From: Phoronis australis
Lineage: Eukaryota > Phoronida > Phoronidae
DNA: 64,000 bases
Assembly (NCBI GenBank): GCA_002633005.1
Contig: NMRA01000033.1
Location: 560,233-624,232 of the forward strand
Reading direction: 5' to 3'
This document shows positions 23,801 to 35,869 of the stretch, piece after piece; position 1 is the stretch's first letter, and every line of letters starts with the position of its first letter. The notes under the pieces were generated by a model. The model saw only the letters and a program-made list of their open reading frames with translations, did not search any database and was not told the origin of the DNA. The position numbers and the translations under genes are program-made.

Positions 23801-26800
23801 TTGGTGATTTAGTGAAAATCTAACTGGAATCTAACTGGAATCCAGTGAGATTCTCACTTTCTTTTTCGTAAGGGGGAGCATAATGACTATTGAGGAGATC
23901 TATTGTATTTATATAAACACTGTCAGATATGCATTGTAAATGGCAGAATTAGTTCAGACAAGGACATTACCATAACTTTTCATGCACTGCAAAGGCAAGA
24001 TGTGCAGTAGACTGTGTTATGTAACGAATCTCTTGAATATGACTTTACTCAGCTGAAGGCTTAAGCAAGATTGTGACGACTTAAGAACAACTTTCAACAT
24101 TGTAAGCAAAAAGTGTAGAATTACTTTACGAAATATTGTCATGTGTGATCATTTAAAATTAGCTAAGTATTTATTAGCAGCTGGTGGCAGAAGACACGAT
24201 GTAAATACGTACTAAGTTTGTGCAATGTACTGTATAACTGTGTGTATGGACAACAGGCCTTGTGTACAACAATGAAGTACATGTTGGTTTACAATGCAAT
24301 AGTGGGTGAGTTCTCCCATTGATCTGAGGAGGTCCGTCTATCGTGATTAAAAGATGCTTAATCCTCATCTTGCTCCTTTAAGTTAAAGACCTAACATTGA
24401 AGGTCTATGAAAATAAGGCAAACTCCTAATGGCAAAGTGCCCCTGTTTAGTCTGCTGCGGTGAGTATTCAGTGATGCATTGTGAAATGTGCCAGCAAAGG
24501 TTCCCCAAAGTCATACACTTACGAAATTGTATTAAATCACAATTTAGAGAGTTTCTAAAAACTCAGTTAACAATGATCCAAATGAATTCAAATAGTTCAC
24601 AAACTTACTAATCTAAGTAACTTTACTAATACACCAATCAGAATCTGTAAGTTCAATGAATAAAAACAAAAAGTTATACTAAACGTACCATGGCCATGGT
24701 TTCTACAACATTCACATGTCGATTGCGAATTCCTGCCAAAGTCTTACAGAACCTGGAATAAAAAGAGGTAATCCAGTTACTATTATTTACTACTTCACTG
24801 CTAAAAAATGGAGCACCGGCAGTAAAAGAAATGAGGAGGCAATGTGGCCTACTGAGGAAAATGTTTGTGAATTCGAGTCCCATTGCTATGGTGGCCCCTT
24901 GAGTCAGATCTCTAGCTCCTCAGCATATTATAAATAAAGCCTAAACATGGTTTCAGGCGATCAGTGCAATGGGCCCCATCTGAGTGGCCTGCACACGTCT
25001 GGTATAATGTGTACCAGACCGCCTGCAATTAATATTTTTAAGAGAAAAACGGAGTGGGAGGGAGGGAGTGATGGAAAGGTTGGAGGAAGGAGGGAGGGAC
25101 AGATGGACGGAGGGAGGTCTGAGATGAATATGAATCAGGAGCTCTGCGTTAGGATTTGTACATGTCTATCACTCACGTGTCTTGGAATTACAATGTGTGT
25201 TAACTGTGAGCAATACACTGAAAGCCTGTCTTTCCCCTTAGCTAGTCTATGCTTAAGAGAGTTGGGAGAGGTTTTACAAACGAAGCAGTGTGTTTGGAAA
25301 GCATGTGTGTCTTCAACTTCAAATAACGACAAGCTATACTGGTGAAAATAAAGCACAGTAACCAATGTCAGGTGAATCATGTAAAAAGGAAATTACATCA
25401 GAATGTATGGCCTTTGTCAGATAACCATTGAATACCCTGGCTGTGTATTATTTAACATTATACAATTGAAGGATACCCTCTAGGCCAATTACCAGAAAGT
25501 TGACCAAACATCTAAAGTTGACCAGGCTATTTCTGGACAGTTATCTAGAAACTGATTATGCCTATCAGTTACAACTCACAACGGTCAGAGCCCCTGGGTC
25601 AGATGACCATCATCAATGTTTGCAAACAATGCTTTAACACATTGTTTTAAGTGGAATCTAGAGTACCTTGTTTACCACCAATACATGTGGACAGCACATA
25701 ATGACAAATTTTAATCTACTTAAAAGTATATTATGGTGTTTGTCCAGGTCAATACCCAGATTAATCCCTACACCCTGAAATTATAAATTTTTGGTTTTAA
25801 ATGCCGATGCCCGGTTTGGGGCTCTCCTGCAACTAATATGATCGAGACTTCCTGACAGGCCTTTATGCAGCGTACGTCCTGGGCGTCCATTTGGACACCC
25901 TAGCAGTAATACGGATGCCCTGGCAAGGACGCCCAATGTATCATTTGGACATCCACTATCAATAGGAATCTTTCAAGTTTGGACACACACATTGTAATGA
26001 TTACTAGGAAGCCTATGAAGACTCACAGTATAGTGTCTCTTTTTTCAAAGCAGGAAGACATACACAATGTATATACAAAGTATATACAATGTTGCTATGC
26101 TCACACCTGGTTGATAGCATTGGAAAGTCTTGGTCTACACAGTTTTTTTTAGTAAAAATGCTCACTGTTTTGTAAACTTAGATGTAAAAATCTTGGTCTA
26201 TGCATTTTTTTGTAAAAAATCTGTGTGTTTGGGGGGATTGCTGGGGGTGGGGGGTTATGCATCTGAATCATGGACACCCTGGAATACTGGGAACCCCATT
26301 TTGGACACCCTATTTTCGAAATCCTGGATAAAGGCCTGCTTCCTGACGCAGTAAGTATAGGGGCAATGTAATTTTAACAACTTGACAACATTTAGTTGGT
26401 AAATTATTCAGAGAAAAAATTACCCTCATTTCCATGTAACAGCAATTGTGCTGCAGAAATGCAGGTTTTCAACATGACCTGGATTTAGTCGGTGAATGAA
26501 TGTATATCTCATGCATTGCCAGTAGACAGACAAAAGACACATAATCCTGAACCAACACAAATTTTCACTTATTTCAAAAACTTGACTTCATTGGTGATAA
26601 CACATTTCTCTCAGTTGTCAAGGTTAACACCCACTCTTGATTTACAAATTTTGAATTTCAAATGTCAGCCAAATATGTCCAACCTTAATTAAAACACTCC
26701 TATTTCTGTGAACAACAACCAACGGACAGCTCCCAAAACATTTGCATTTTGCATAATACCATACAAACAGTACATGGTCTCTTTTACTCAACTGAGGTAT

Positions 26801-29800
26801 GGTAAACTCTCAACGAGTTGAACACAAGTTGGTGGACAAGTGAAATTTTATTTTTCCATTTTGTTCGATGAAGACCAGTAGCATCACCAAGTAAATGTTT
26901 TGTCACAATAATTTCTTTGCCATAGTTACCATTGGACGCTTTGGAAAATTGAGGATTATCACAATAACATTTGAAACCATTGAACAATGAAAAAAGGTTA
27001 AATTTGGCAATCATTTTTATCCGAAATTAGTGAGACTTTGCGGTATTTTTAGACTCCGACAAGTAAAGTGGGCGACAACAACTCTCAAGTCATTAACCCC
27101 AATTTGTCATTAAGAGAACTGGCCCGGCCCGCCCAGAGCCTGATTTGCAAGTTTCTAAGTTTACACACCATGGGATTAACCCCGTTAAAAATCAATGCTG
27201 ACACTGGGACACTTACTCTTCCCGTGTTTCACTGCTGTCAACATGTGAACGCTCAAAGTCCAGGATTTCCTCAAAACTCTTCACATACCTGAAACAACAA
27301 AGGTAACAAAGTCGCTCAATGCCTGCAAATGTAGTTAACACCCACACCGTCAAATTACATGTTTTGCAAGCAGTTACTTAAGCAGTCTGCGTAGGAAACA
27401 AAGGCAAGAGGCAGAGGGGGAGTGTGCCTCACCTTCCTACTAAGAAGTTGAAAAATAAACCATACCATAGGTTAGGTAAATGGGTCTTCATTCACAGGTG
27501 TTGAACATTAACCTAAAACTTAACTATATTTCCTACATCAAATCGGGATCTCAACTTTTACTTAGAATTCTAGAAAAAGTACGAAAACAGGCTTTATTTC
27601 CTTACATTAATCCCAGGTATGTGATAATGCAATGAGATGACCCCTAGGTTTCCTAATAAGTTTGAAATGCATTGAGCCATCTTGGAAACCTTGAATGATA
27701 TTTGAAAAACTTGGACACTATCCTGTACTACAATTGTGCACACTTCCTGCACTACAATTGTATAGAACTGCAAGGTAAAAGAATATTTGATGAAAATAAA
27801 AAACTTGCCAGGAAATTTTTAAAAATAATTCCTTACAGTAAATAAAACATAGTTTCTGCAAGTTTCGTATGAATACGATTGGCCGTTTCTGAGATATGAT
27901 GTTCCAGACTTTGCCAAATATGGAACCTTTTCAACAGTTCTACATGACCTTAAGAAACATGTCATGGTATTGGTTAATGACACTTGATGCTTGAATTAAC
28001 CAAACTAACCAAACAGGTGTACCACCACAAGGCCCAATACCCTTATCATAAAGGATCTCCCAGGGTATTACAGATTGGACTTTAGACCAATGGCAAAATT
28101 CTAAACAAAGTGGGACATGTGATTAGAATAGATTGCATTTGATAAACAGAGTGCTAACTTCAAAACTGACAGATTGAAATTAAGGTCCTGCTCAAGTGAT
28201 TCTTGACTTGACGGTAATTTTTCAATCATTAAATGGGAATTTTTAGGCTTAGCTGATGAGAATTTTGCTTAATTCTTAAATATTTCTCATGGGGGAAGGG
28301 GCCCTACATTCGTCCGCGAAATCGAGGCATCGTGGGCCATTCTGCATACAAGTTTTTAATATGACATGTTGTTCATGTTAGCAGACAGTAAATCAAACAA
28401 GCTTATCAAGCTGTACTCAGTGTCATGTTTCTGGAGACATTTAGAATGTCAATAATTAAAATCTTCAAATTTTTGGAATTCAAAAATGCATTTTCAAATT
28501 TTGGTCTTAAATACTAGGGACGGGGGGAGGCTTGCTACGTACGATTTTATTCCCTCCAGAGAATAAAATCAGTTAATGTCTCTGCCAGATAGCTACTTCA
28601 TGTCCAGTGCAGAATGTTATGCCTGACTTGATCAAGCAACACCACAGGTCACAGTTGACTGCTATGTTCAGAGCAAAGAGCATGATGCAATCCTAATCTC
28701 AATTGAGGTGTTGCATAAAATCCCCTAACACCTAGTAAACATCATGTGACTTGCAAGGGCTAAACAGAGGTTAAAAACAACTGACCCCAACATGGCCTAG
28801 GGCTAAAGTTGATGGACATAACTTAGTCATGGGAAAACAGCAACTGTGAGTAAATAAATGCTGTCAAGGTCATACTTTAACCCAGCCAATCTGAAACGTG
28901 GTAAACAGACATGCCTCTAACACACCCCTCATTTCAGCCAATCACGTTACACATGCTTGACCTAGATAAACATGCATACAACAGTCAGGGCACGTAGTCA
29001 GATTTATTACCGTATGCCCCTGGTTTAAAAAAGATATGGAAGTGGCCTAATTTTGCAAGGGTCAAAGTACACTTTCAGAAATTATTAACATTCTATAATA
29101 ATAATAAGGCACTGTGAGCATAGCAAAACTGAAAAATCAACAATTACCTCGTAATTAAATCCACTTCATTTCAGACATCGTACTGCCAAAATTATTTTTT
29201 CATTTCAAAGAACATCTAACATTATTGTGAACTCTCACAATTCATTGGCAGGATTTTATCATGCAACTGCTGCTGCCACTAGTTCTGAATTTTAAATTCT
29301 ATTTGCCATCACTTATTTTACTCACATTTTCTGCACAATATCTACAGAGGGCATGGAAAGTAGATTGTCTGGCAATAGGCTAATCTCTTTCATAATGTTG
29401 GCAAGTCTCACAGGCAGCTCTTTACGAAGAAACGAGAATGAGGTCTTCTCACAACCTACTTCCCTTCCTGTAACAGAAAACAGTTGCAATAGAAACAAAA
29501 TGAAAAATTAATTTCAAGTCATGCTTTTCGTCTGAGCATACCTGTATGTATAATTATGAGGAGATAACTCTGACTATTATCCAAATTAACATAACAAACG
29601 TCAACGTAAATGTTGACATCCTGCAGGCAGATAATTTCCTCCACTTTACGAAACCGCCCACTGTTCTAGTCACCTCAATTTCATAACCTTCTGCATTTTT
29701 GATATAACAAGTATTGCACACTCATACCTTATTTACCCTCATGTGGGGTTAATCCATGGGGATAAAAGAATCCATAGTGGATGTTTATGCAAGATTTGGC

Positions 29801-30275
29801 AACATTCCTTCAATATCCTGACTCACCTCATTAAAGCCAGAAACATTAGGTAAGACCACCAAATAATGAAAAGTTCAGTCAGGTAACAAAAGCTACCCAG
29901 GATCTATCAACTTATGGCTTTCTTAATCCACAGAGCATAATAATAGTTTCATTCATCTAGCTGTGAAGAAAGTCAGAACAATGAAAGCCCTGCTTCAGGA
30001 ATTCCATCAACAACAACCACCACACTGATACAACAGAGTAGGATCTCACCAAATTGCATCATGTTTCCAAGTGAGACAGGAGAAGGTGTGAACGCCGCAT
30101 ACTCCTGGATTTTTCCAAGATGTTCAACCGACTTCTTCCCAACAACCTCACTTTTCCCATTTTGTTGTTTCACCCGAGCCGAAGCTACAGAGGCCAATAG
30201 TCGGTTCAAGTTAGCGTGATGAAGTTTAAGGCTGACATAGGTGCACTGCTTTGCTTTTGATAAGACACACGACAT
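14893..30275 (-). CDS. PDK: Pyruvate dehydrogenase kinase, mitochondrial (PDK family)
   Basis: Exons on the minus strand: 30275-30050, 29467-29326, 27288-27217, 24752-24689, 21655-21535, 20396-20301, 19364-19287, 18850-18774, 18066-17965, 17301-17188, 16185-16072 and 15066-14893. They total 1380 bases, 459 residues, with every phase consistent. The family phosphorylates and inactivates the E1-alpha subunit of the matrix pyruvate dehydrogenase complex, using a GHKL-type ATP site. Visible features are a basic N-terminal extension ([10 protein letters not shown]..) suited to mitochondrial import; [73 protein letters not shown]; the N-box [13 protein letters not shown]; the G1 box [18 protein letters not shown]; the G2 box [22 protein letters not shown]; and a C-terminal DW motif. 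These separate it from the branched-chain kinase and from bacterial histidine kinases. MSCVL was preferred as start, but an in-frame ATG 33 bases upstream (30308) is possible. Introns are long and filled with transposons. Confidence 0.95.
15637..16050. repeat. 29-bp satellite in the last PDK intron
   Basis: About 14 tandem units of 29 bases contain AACATGTCCTGTGATAGATA. Some units are shortened to 27, and near 15660-15835 a three-unit block occurs twice, so there is higher-order structure. The array ends about 22 bases from the splice donor of PDK exon 11 (exon edge 16072). In the sense direction of PDK it is free of stops in all three frames, giving long but meaningless repeat peptides. Confidence 0.95.
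16525..16626. repeat. G-rich purine tract (GGGAGGGA type)
   Basis: A simple repeat of GGGA/GGAC/GGAT steps with at least eight GGG runs on the + strand, in a PDK intron. A second, similar tract lies at about 25050-25118 in another intron of the same gene. Both could form G-quadruplexes on the non-coding strand. Confidence 0.85.
17398..17623. mobile_element. TA-flanked MITE, copy 1
   Basis: The ends are inverted repeats: TGGTAAAAAAACTCTTCAGT at the left and a reverse-complement match ending TTTTTTTACCA at the right. The element is flanked by TA on both sides (17396-17397 and 17624-17625), as expected for a Tc1/mariner-type target duplication. Internal phrases (GGGACGCAATATGGCAGACA near the left end, ATTTTTGTCCAAAATTA near the right) recur in four other copies in this window. 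Confidence 0.75.
21706..21925. mobile_element. TA-type MITE, copy 2
   Basis: The same family as the copy at 17398, recognised from GGTAAAATCTCATCAG, GGACACAACATGGCGGACAC and the tail CCTTGAAAAATGAAAAAGG. The right end is decayed. It lies in a PDK intron about 50 bases upstream of an exon on the minus strand. Confidence 0.65.
22778..23348. repeat. Long direct repeat, copy 1
   Basis: About 571 bases starting GGAGCATAATGACTATTGAG recur at 23875-24448 with only scattered differences, including a few substitutions and small indels. The copies are separated by about 526 bases. An N at 23349 sits exactly at the end of this copy. Both lie in a PDK intron and encode nothing recognisable. Confidence 0.9.
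23575..23870. repeat. Degenerate TTCTCACT-rich repeat between the long duplicates
   Basis: Short units like AATTCTCACTGAATTCTCAC occur more than a dozen times with variable spacing, and at the right end the motif appears in the opposite orientation (AGTGAGATTCTCACT). This low-complexity tract fills most of the spacer between the two 570-base copies. Confidence 0.75.
23875..24448. repeat. Long direct repeat, copy 2
   Basis: Second copy of the 22778-23348 segment, about 574 bases, in the same orientation. It ends about 240 bases before the PDK exon at 24752-24689. The two copies share the minus-strand reading frame [19 protein letters not shown], but this frame has no family features and its sharing follows from DNA identity. 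Confidence 0.9.
24835..24905 (+). repeat. tRNA-derived SINE head in a PDK intron
   Basis: An A-box-like block (TGTGGCCTACTGAGGAAAA) is followed 15 bases later by a B-box-like block (GAATTCGAGTCCC). Acceptor pairing is poor, so it is a SINE or tRNA relic. A G-rich simple tract follows at about 25050. Confidence 0.45.
25050..25118. repeat. Second G-rich purine tract in a PDK intron
   Basis: Simple GGGAGGGA/GGACGGA repeats resembling the tract at 16525-16626. Confidence 0.8.
25856..26338. mobile_element. hAT-type MITE with exact 8-bp target duplication
   Basis: This 483-base element begins CAGGCCTTTATGCAG and ends CTGGATAAAGGCCTG, giving imperfect terminal inverted repeats. It is flanked by the exact 8-base duplication CTTCCTGA at 25848-25855 and 26339-26346. 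The 8-base duplication and the CAGG start fit the hAT superfamily. No transposase is encoded. A second copy lies at 40937-41374 in CDV3 intron 1. Inside is the G-rich stretch GGGGGATTGCTGGGGGTGGG. Confidence 0.85.
26800..27044. mobile_element. TA-flanked MITE, copy 3
   Basis: The left end TGGTAAACTCTCAACGAG and the right end, reverse complement CCGCAAAGTCTCACTAATTT, form imperfect inverted repeats next to TA on each side. The internal GTGAAATTTTATTTTTCCAT and GAACAATGAAAAAAGG match the other family members. It lies in a PDK intron, about 170 bases from the exon at 27217. Confidence 0.7.
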
Positions 30276-31804
30276 GATGACAAAGTTCAGCTCAGCACCC
30301 TCCTCCAATGGAAAATTCCCAAATGATGGAAGAATATTGTCAACAACTCATAGTGATCAAAATATTCCCTGTTCAGACTCCAGTCCTTTAGTCCTGCCAC
30401 AAACTGCCACCAACATCTAATAAGCCCTCAACACACACTGGCCATTTTATAATGCAATGTTGACAAAAGCAGATTTAACTAGTTTTCAGGTGATGGCCTA
30501 CTTTTCAAATGATGTCTCTGCTGATTGGCTAGTTTTGTTCCCACCCCTAAGAGATAATTTGGATTAGTCCACTACATACACAAAACAAGTGATATCCTAG
30601 GAAAATCAGATTGATAACCACACGAACAACTTGAAGTAAAGAAAGAAGTGCTTGCTTGCCATCTAGACAGCTAATTTATGAATAAATACACAGAAGTGTC
30701 AAGAATTTTTTAAAATATTTTTTATTAAGTTTTAAGCATTTTTATCATTTATTTGAATTGAAAGTAATTACAAAATTGCCTGAAATTTGTGACATGCGCT
30801 GAATCATGCCAGTAGCACTCCACAAAAAATCCACGGAATCAGAGTATATATAATTAATTTATCTGCAATTAAGTCAGGGGAGATAACTACACAATTTGCC
30901 AATAGCCTGTTGTAGAGAGTATATTATTTAATTGCCAACTGTTATTGGTGAAACTTTTTTTCACATCTGTTTATGAAATCATCTGGAAGCAAATACTCGA
31001 GGCCATAGATCATTTCTAAGTCAAGCTGTGGTGAAATTCATTTCGCCATCAGTAGGGTAAGCAGACAGGTTCACAAATTTCACCAAGAAAACTTGGGCAG
31101 TTCTCAAGTTATTGTAATTTTTCAGAAAAAAGCACTTCGAAATTTCAGGCCGCAGGAAGTAGCGACAGCTACATGTAGGAAACCATAATTCCCTGTTCTC
31201 CTAAAAGCAGAAAGTTCTTTACTTGCAAGTAGCTAAACAACATGGCATAGACATCAAACCATGTACCCACTGTAATATTTTACATGACGAAGATAAAAAA
31301 GATTAAGAAATTTACTATGGCTTTCTGTAAGGCAAAGGAAAATAACAAATCTGCAGACTTCAATATCAACACTCCTGAGAAATGGATGTAAGTCCTTACA
31401 CTCACTGATAGAATATCTTATCCACCAGCTCGGACTCAGTTTTAACTAAACACGATGCCAGCGTCGCATCGTTTAATCGTTCCGACACCCTTGAGTTCCT
31501 CGCTCCAGATCATGTTCATGCGAAATCGTTTACAAAAACTTTGGACATAAAATGTGTCATGTAGCAGTGAGCTATTGGCATCCTTAAACAGAATGGGAAA
31601 ATATCATCAGAGGCGTACTAACTAAGGCTTGTGACATGTCTGTGAACCTTCGCTACTTTACTCACCACCCCACCTACAGTGGAACTTCATGTCTTTGCCA
31701 AAACTAGTACGGAAGCACATAGGGCCACGTGTTTTTTGAAATCTGGTCACCAAAATAACATTGCCATGGCACAAACTTGAGTGAAACCTCTTAAGGACAT
31801 TTTG

Positions 31805-32324
31805 CTACCACACTAAGAGACCTACTTGTTTATGGTCCACAGTGTTTGCGCGCGAAACCTTCTTTTTGTAATGTTTATTACACTTTTTGTATTTTGTGCA
31901 ATCATTTCGTAACAAATTTGTTGTAGTTAAAGTAGTCTTCTGTTTTTTTCATCGTCACTCAGATTCCATTTTCTTTAAAAAATGAAGTAATTTTCTTCAT
32001 TGCACAGTGAAGCAGACGACGGAAACGGAGTCGTACTGCGCAGCGCCTCTGCCGGTCGCCTGGGATATCGCGAGAGAGCCTATACTCAGCCATAATTCCG
32101 TTACAATTGAGCCATGTTCCGAATTTGACACTTGAAAGTAGATCTGAGCCCCCCCCCAACATACTAAAACTGCACACATTTCAATATAGTTTCCGCCATA
32201 AAATGTTAATTACCGGGGTTAATAAATAAACTCAACATTTCCCTATGCTCTTGCTGTTTTATTTTTTTTTGCGGCAGCCAGGGGGGGGGGCGGGCCCCTG
32301 GGGCCCCCCCTAAATCCGCCTATG
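31805..32324 (-). mobile_element. TIR element of the GGCGGATYTAGG family, partial copy
   Basis: Read on the minus strand it starts CATAGGCGGATTTAGGGGGG and is clearly homologous to 59709-60336, sharing AATAAAACAGYAAGAGC, TTAACCCCGGTAATTAA, GACCGGCAGMGGC and CATAAACAAGTAAGTC-like blocks. Homology stops near 31805. That is also where a tRNA-like segment begins in the other copy, so either this copy is truncated or the other has an insertion. Confidence 0.75.
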
Positions 32325-33539
32325 AGTTTTTGTGAGTTATTGGTTTATTGTATCTTTGTTTTATTGCCTTTTTGCAGCCAGTGCTTGTACCTTGTTTAGC
32401 TAATGATCAGCCAGTGTGTGAGTCAATGGTTATCTCTTAACTCATTCTCACGTCTTCAAGACTTTGGCAACCCACTTAGGCAATGGTAGTACATGGTCAT
32501 GACCAACTGGCCATCAGCTACTGTTGTTTTGATATAGCAACAGCTGTGACCTAGCTACTGCTCTCATACCACAGATTGTGAATTCCAGAGGTTCCAACTG
32601 TCCAGCAATGCTCTGGAGACAATATTTAGGCCTCATGCAGCTGGTACAGTTAGTGGTGTGTTTAACCTTTGACCTATCCATGGTGCCAATGATTGGTTAG
32701 AATAAGCATTTGTTATGACGATGAGCCTCATGTAGGGATCAAGAATGGTACAAATTTCTGGCACTGATCAATTGCCTGGAATTCCGAACACATCAAGAAA
32801 TATGTATACAAAAACACACAATCACAAACCATGGCAAGGATCATCCCAACTGCCTCCGGTAGCGATCTCTCCTTTTATGGCGAGATATTTTTCGAAGCTG
32901 ACAGGTCAACTCTTAGCAAATAAATATTAATGTTATACACCTTATGTTTTGATGTTTCTGAAAATGTCTTTTAATTCTTAGAGATACCGTATTTAGAGAA
33001 GGGCAGTTTGCGCTGTTTGTTCACACGACGAGTAATCCTGTCATGTGACTTAGCACTTCTAATATGATATCAAGTTGTCAGCTATAGTACCATGTGCACT
33101 AAGTCTTTAGATGTCTATGACAGCATATTGTAAGCACAGTGACTTACAGAAATTTGAAATCCACACATGAAAAATGTGAAGCCTTTACAGTTCTAGTAGA
33201 ACACGCTTTTTAACCCTTATTAGATTGTTAGAACATGACAGTGTATAACGAAGCTACCAATACCTAAACGTTAATCCTAACGAAATCTGTAGGTGGAAAA
33301 TTCATAAAAATCCTCACTTGTCCTGAACTAGTGATAATCTGCCATTTTACGGGTGTTTTGCTAGGAGTAATTAACACTGGTCAACGATATAAACATAACA
33401 ACCGCAATATCAAAACAAATAAAAGAAAAAATGCTTTACAGAAAGAATATTTGGACAACTTGTGAAAATATATAATTCAAGGGGAAAACTAAGATACCGG
33501 TGGCGTCCGGTGACTTTGTTAGGCGGCTGACAGCCAACA

Positions 33540-33593
33540 ATGAACGACGACCAGTTCCAACTGCAGGCAAAATCACTTCAGAAAGAAAACTTG
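33540..33593 (+). CDS. Possible short first coding exon (unrecognised)
   Basis: An ATG in a good context (ACAATGAAC) opens 18 codons, MNDDQFQLQAKSLQKENL, that run straight into a GTATGT donor. The composition looks like a start of a helical protein, and the preceding 60 bases are richer in CpG than their surroundings. No downstream exon was recognised, so this may be a remnant, an isolated first exon, or chance. Confidence 0.25.
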
Positions 33594-34013
33594 GTATGTT
33601 GCCGAATAGTATAATATAAGTAAGTTCAAAGTAAAAGAATTTTCATTGAGCCTGAGGCTACTAACGGAGCCCGGCGGCCTAGTGGCAGGGCCACGGACAT
33701 CACTGCTCTGTGGTGCAGGATGAACACATCAATTAGCTCCGCAGGCCTTGAAGAGCTGAAATTCGTGTGACCAAGAGATTAAAAAATTATTGTGTCATGC
33801 TACCAACACTACAATATTTTCCCATCGGCAACATTCAGCTCACACTCTTCCCCTTTGCGTTTTCAATCGCGGAATTTTTATTTTTAAAAAATGGAGGTAT
33901 CAATTACAAATTTTTATCACGTTTTAATATAATATGTTTTGTCTAATAATTGAAAAAGTCAATTAAGCAAGTGATTATATATTTTCCCAACGCCGGGCGA
34001 AGTGACACTGGCA

Positions 34014-34094
34014 TGGAAGCTGCTGGGGAAACTTTGGTGGTTGTCGTGTCGAGCAGCAAAAATCAAAAATACGTGTGCATTATTGCAATTCAGG
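34014..34094 (+). CDS. Possible short coding exon (unrecognised)
   Basis: An ATG with G at -3 and +4 opens 27 codons, beginning MEAAGETLVVVVSSSKNQ, and meets a GTGAGG donor in phase 0. An acceptor near 34240 (TTTTCAAG) would add 12 codons and a stop. The product would be about 39 residues, and no family is recognised. Confidence 0.2.
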
Positions 34095-35869
34095 TGAGGA
34101 GTGCACTGTTTTGAGATAAAAATGTTTTTGTTTACTAAAACATCGCCGTGTGTGGATGCATTGCATCAAATTAGTATAAAAAGAACCAAACTGAGATTTA
34201 AAAACAGCTAAACAAAATAACACATTTACGCTCACGGTGATAACAATACATTTTCAAGGACAACATGGCTGTCATTCAGGAATCGTTCCTGAACTGATGG
34301 CCAAAGATTACCCAGGTCACGGAAAAAGTCGATTTTCTGATCACGGCCGAGGTACAAAATTATGCTCAAAAAGACTTTTAGTTTATTATAACAGAAAAGA
34401 GGTAAACATTATACCATGTTACATCTTACGTAATTCGGTATATATTTTCAAGTTTTTGAACTTGATTAACCCTTTGACATAACAGCAAGAAAAGTTATTT
34501 TCTGAAATCAATCTAAGCCCAGATCTAAACCTACAACCCCCTCTATTGTACGTTTGTTATTTTAAGCATATTTTACTGATAAAGTCACCAGCCTTGATTT
34601 CAGCGGTGATTAGTAACAAAATCACAAGATTTTGTTTGTTTCATATCGCTGGTCAAAGCTAATAAGTCTATCTAATCCAGCAATAACCTCAGTAAAACTG
34701 ATAACGCCCTTTAGGAGGAAGTCAGTTCAACTGATTCCTCATATTCTGAAGCATCCACTACAAAAGTATTTTAAAGCATTTATTTACTACAAAAGTTTAG
34801 TTGCGATAAAGCATTGATTCCACGGACTTCTTTATATATCATCTATTGCTTTTCGCGATAATTCACAAAATATGAATGCTGCAATTCGCTGCCAGCAGTA
34901 AAGTGAAGTTTGTAGACAAACAATAAGGATTTAATCCAAAGGCAGTAGCTCTAAGTCATACACACAACAAAAATCACTTATGATATCCAAGTAGCTGTTG
35001 CCCTAGCAACAACACTACAGAAAACTGGTGATTGTTTATCGGGAAACCAAAAAGCTTTACACTTTATTTTTCAAAGCCCTGATTTTTGGTATTCTTGATG
35101 ACTTTGTTATTTTAGAAAACCAAGAGCTAGGTATAATACTATCCATCACTACAGTGGTCCTACAGTCATCCTCCCCTCGTCGTGTGCTGCCTCCTCTTGG
35201 TGTGGCTAGTAGACATGATCTCCTCCCATAATCCTCTGTATGCAAAATACATTGACCTCGAGCACATCAAAAGTATTGGATGTTAATTATCAATTCCACA
35301 GACGAATGAAAGTACCAGAATGAAATCTTGACAGCCAGAGTATTTATTCGACTTGAAAGGGTTTAAAGACATCGACAGCCTTTGAAGACGTGTACCACTA
35401 AGCTCAAACATTATTTTGGAGAGAACTGAGGTTGGAAAATTAGCCTGGGTGAAAGTAATTACGACAAATGTTTTCTGCGTTACATGGCATACTAGGAGGT
35501 ACTATCACCTATTGTGTTCCCTGACTTTGAAAACCAGTTCCACCCAGCCAAATCCATGCCACCTAAAATGCTTGGCAGTGACACCTAATTGTGATTAATA
35601 AAATTCAGCTGCAGTGACCCCAAGGAACCTGAAGTACAAAACTGTATCTATATACAGCTTTGGAACCATTTGGATAAAAAGGTCTAGCAAAATGAAACCC
35701 TGCAGACAGTCAATTATGAATTTAAAGCACATTTAATTAGGTTATTGGAACGAAAAGAATAACGTTCATCCATTATATTATACTGCTGTAGTTAAATTTG
35801 TGAAGCGATCATATGCTTCAACTTTGAGCACCATGAAATTGAGCATTATCTGTTGGTCAATTTCTGTTT

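Noticed and set aside
22778-24448. LTR retrotransposon (two 570-bp direct repeats)
   Set aside because: The spacer is only about 526 bases of low-complexity DNA with no primer-binding site, polypurine tract or coding domain.
24947-25345. 132-codon + strand frame in a PDK intron
   Set aside because: It runs through the simple G-rich tract and has no recognisable domain or splice support.
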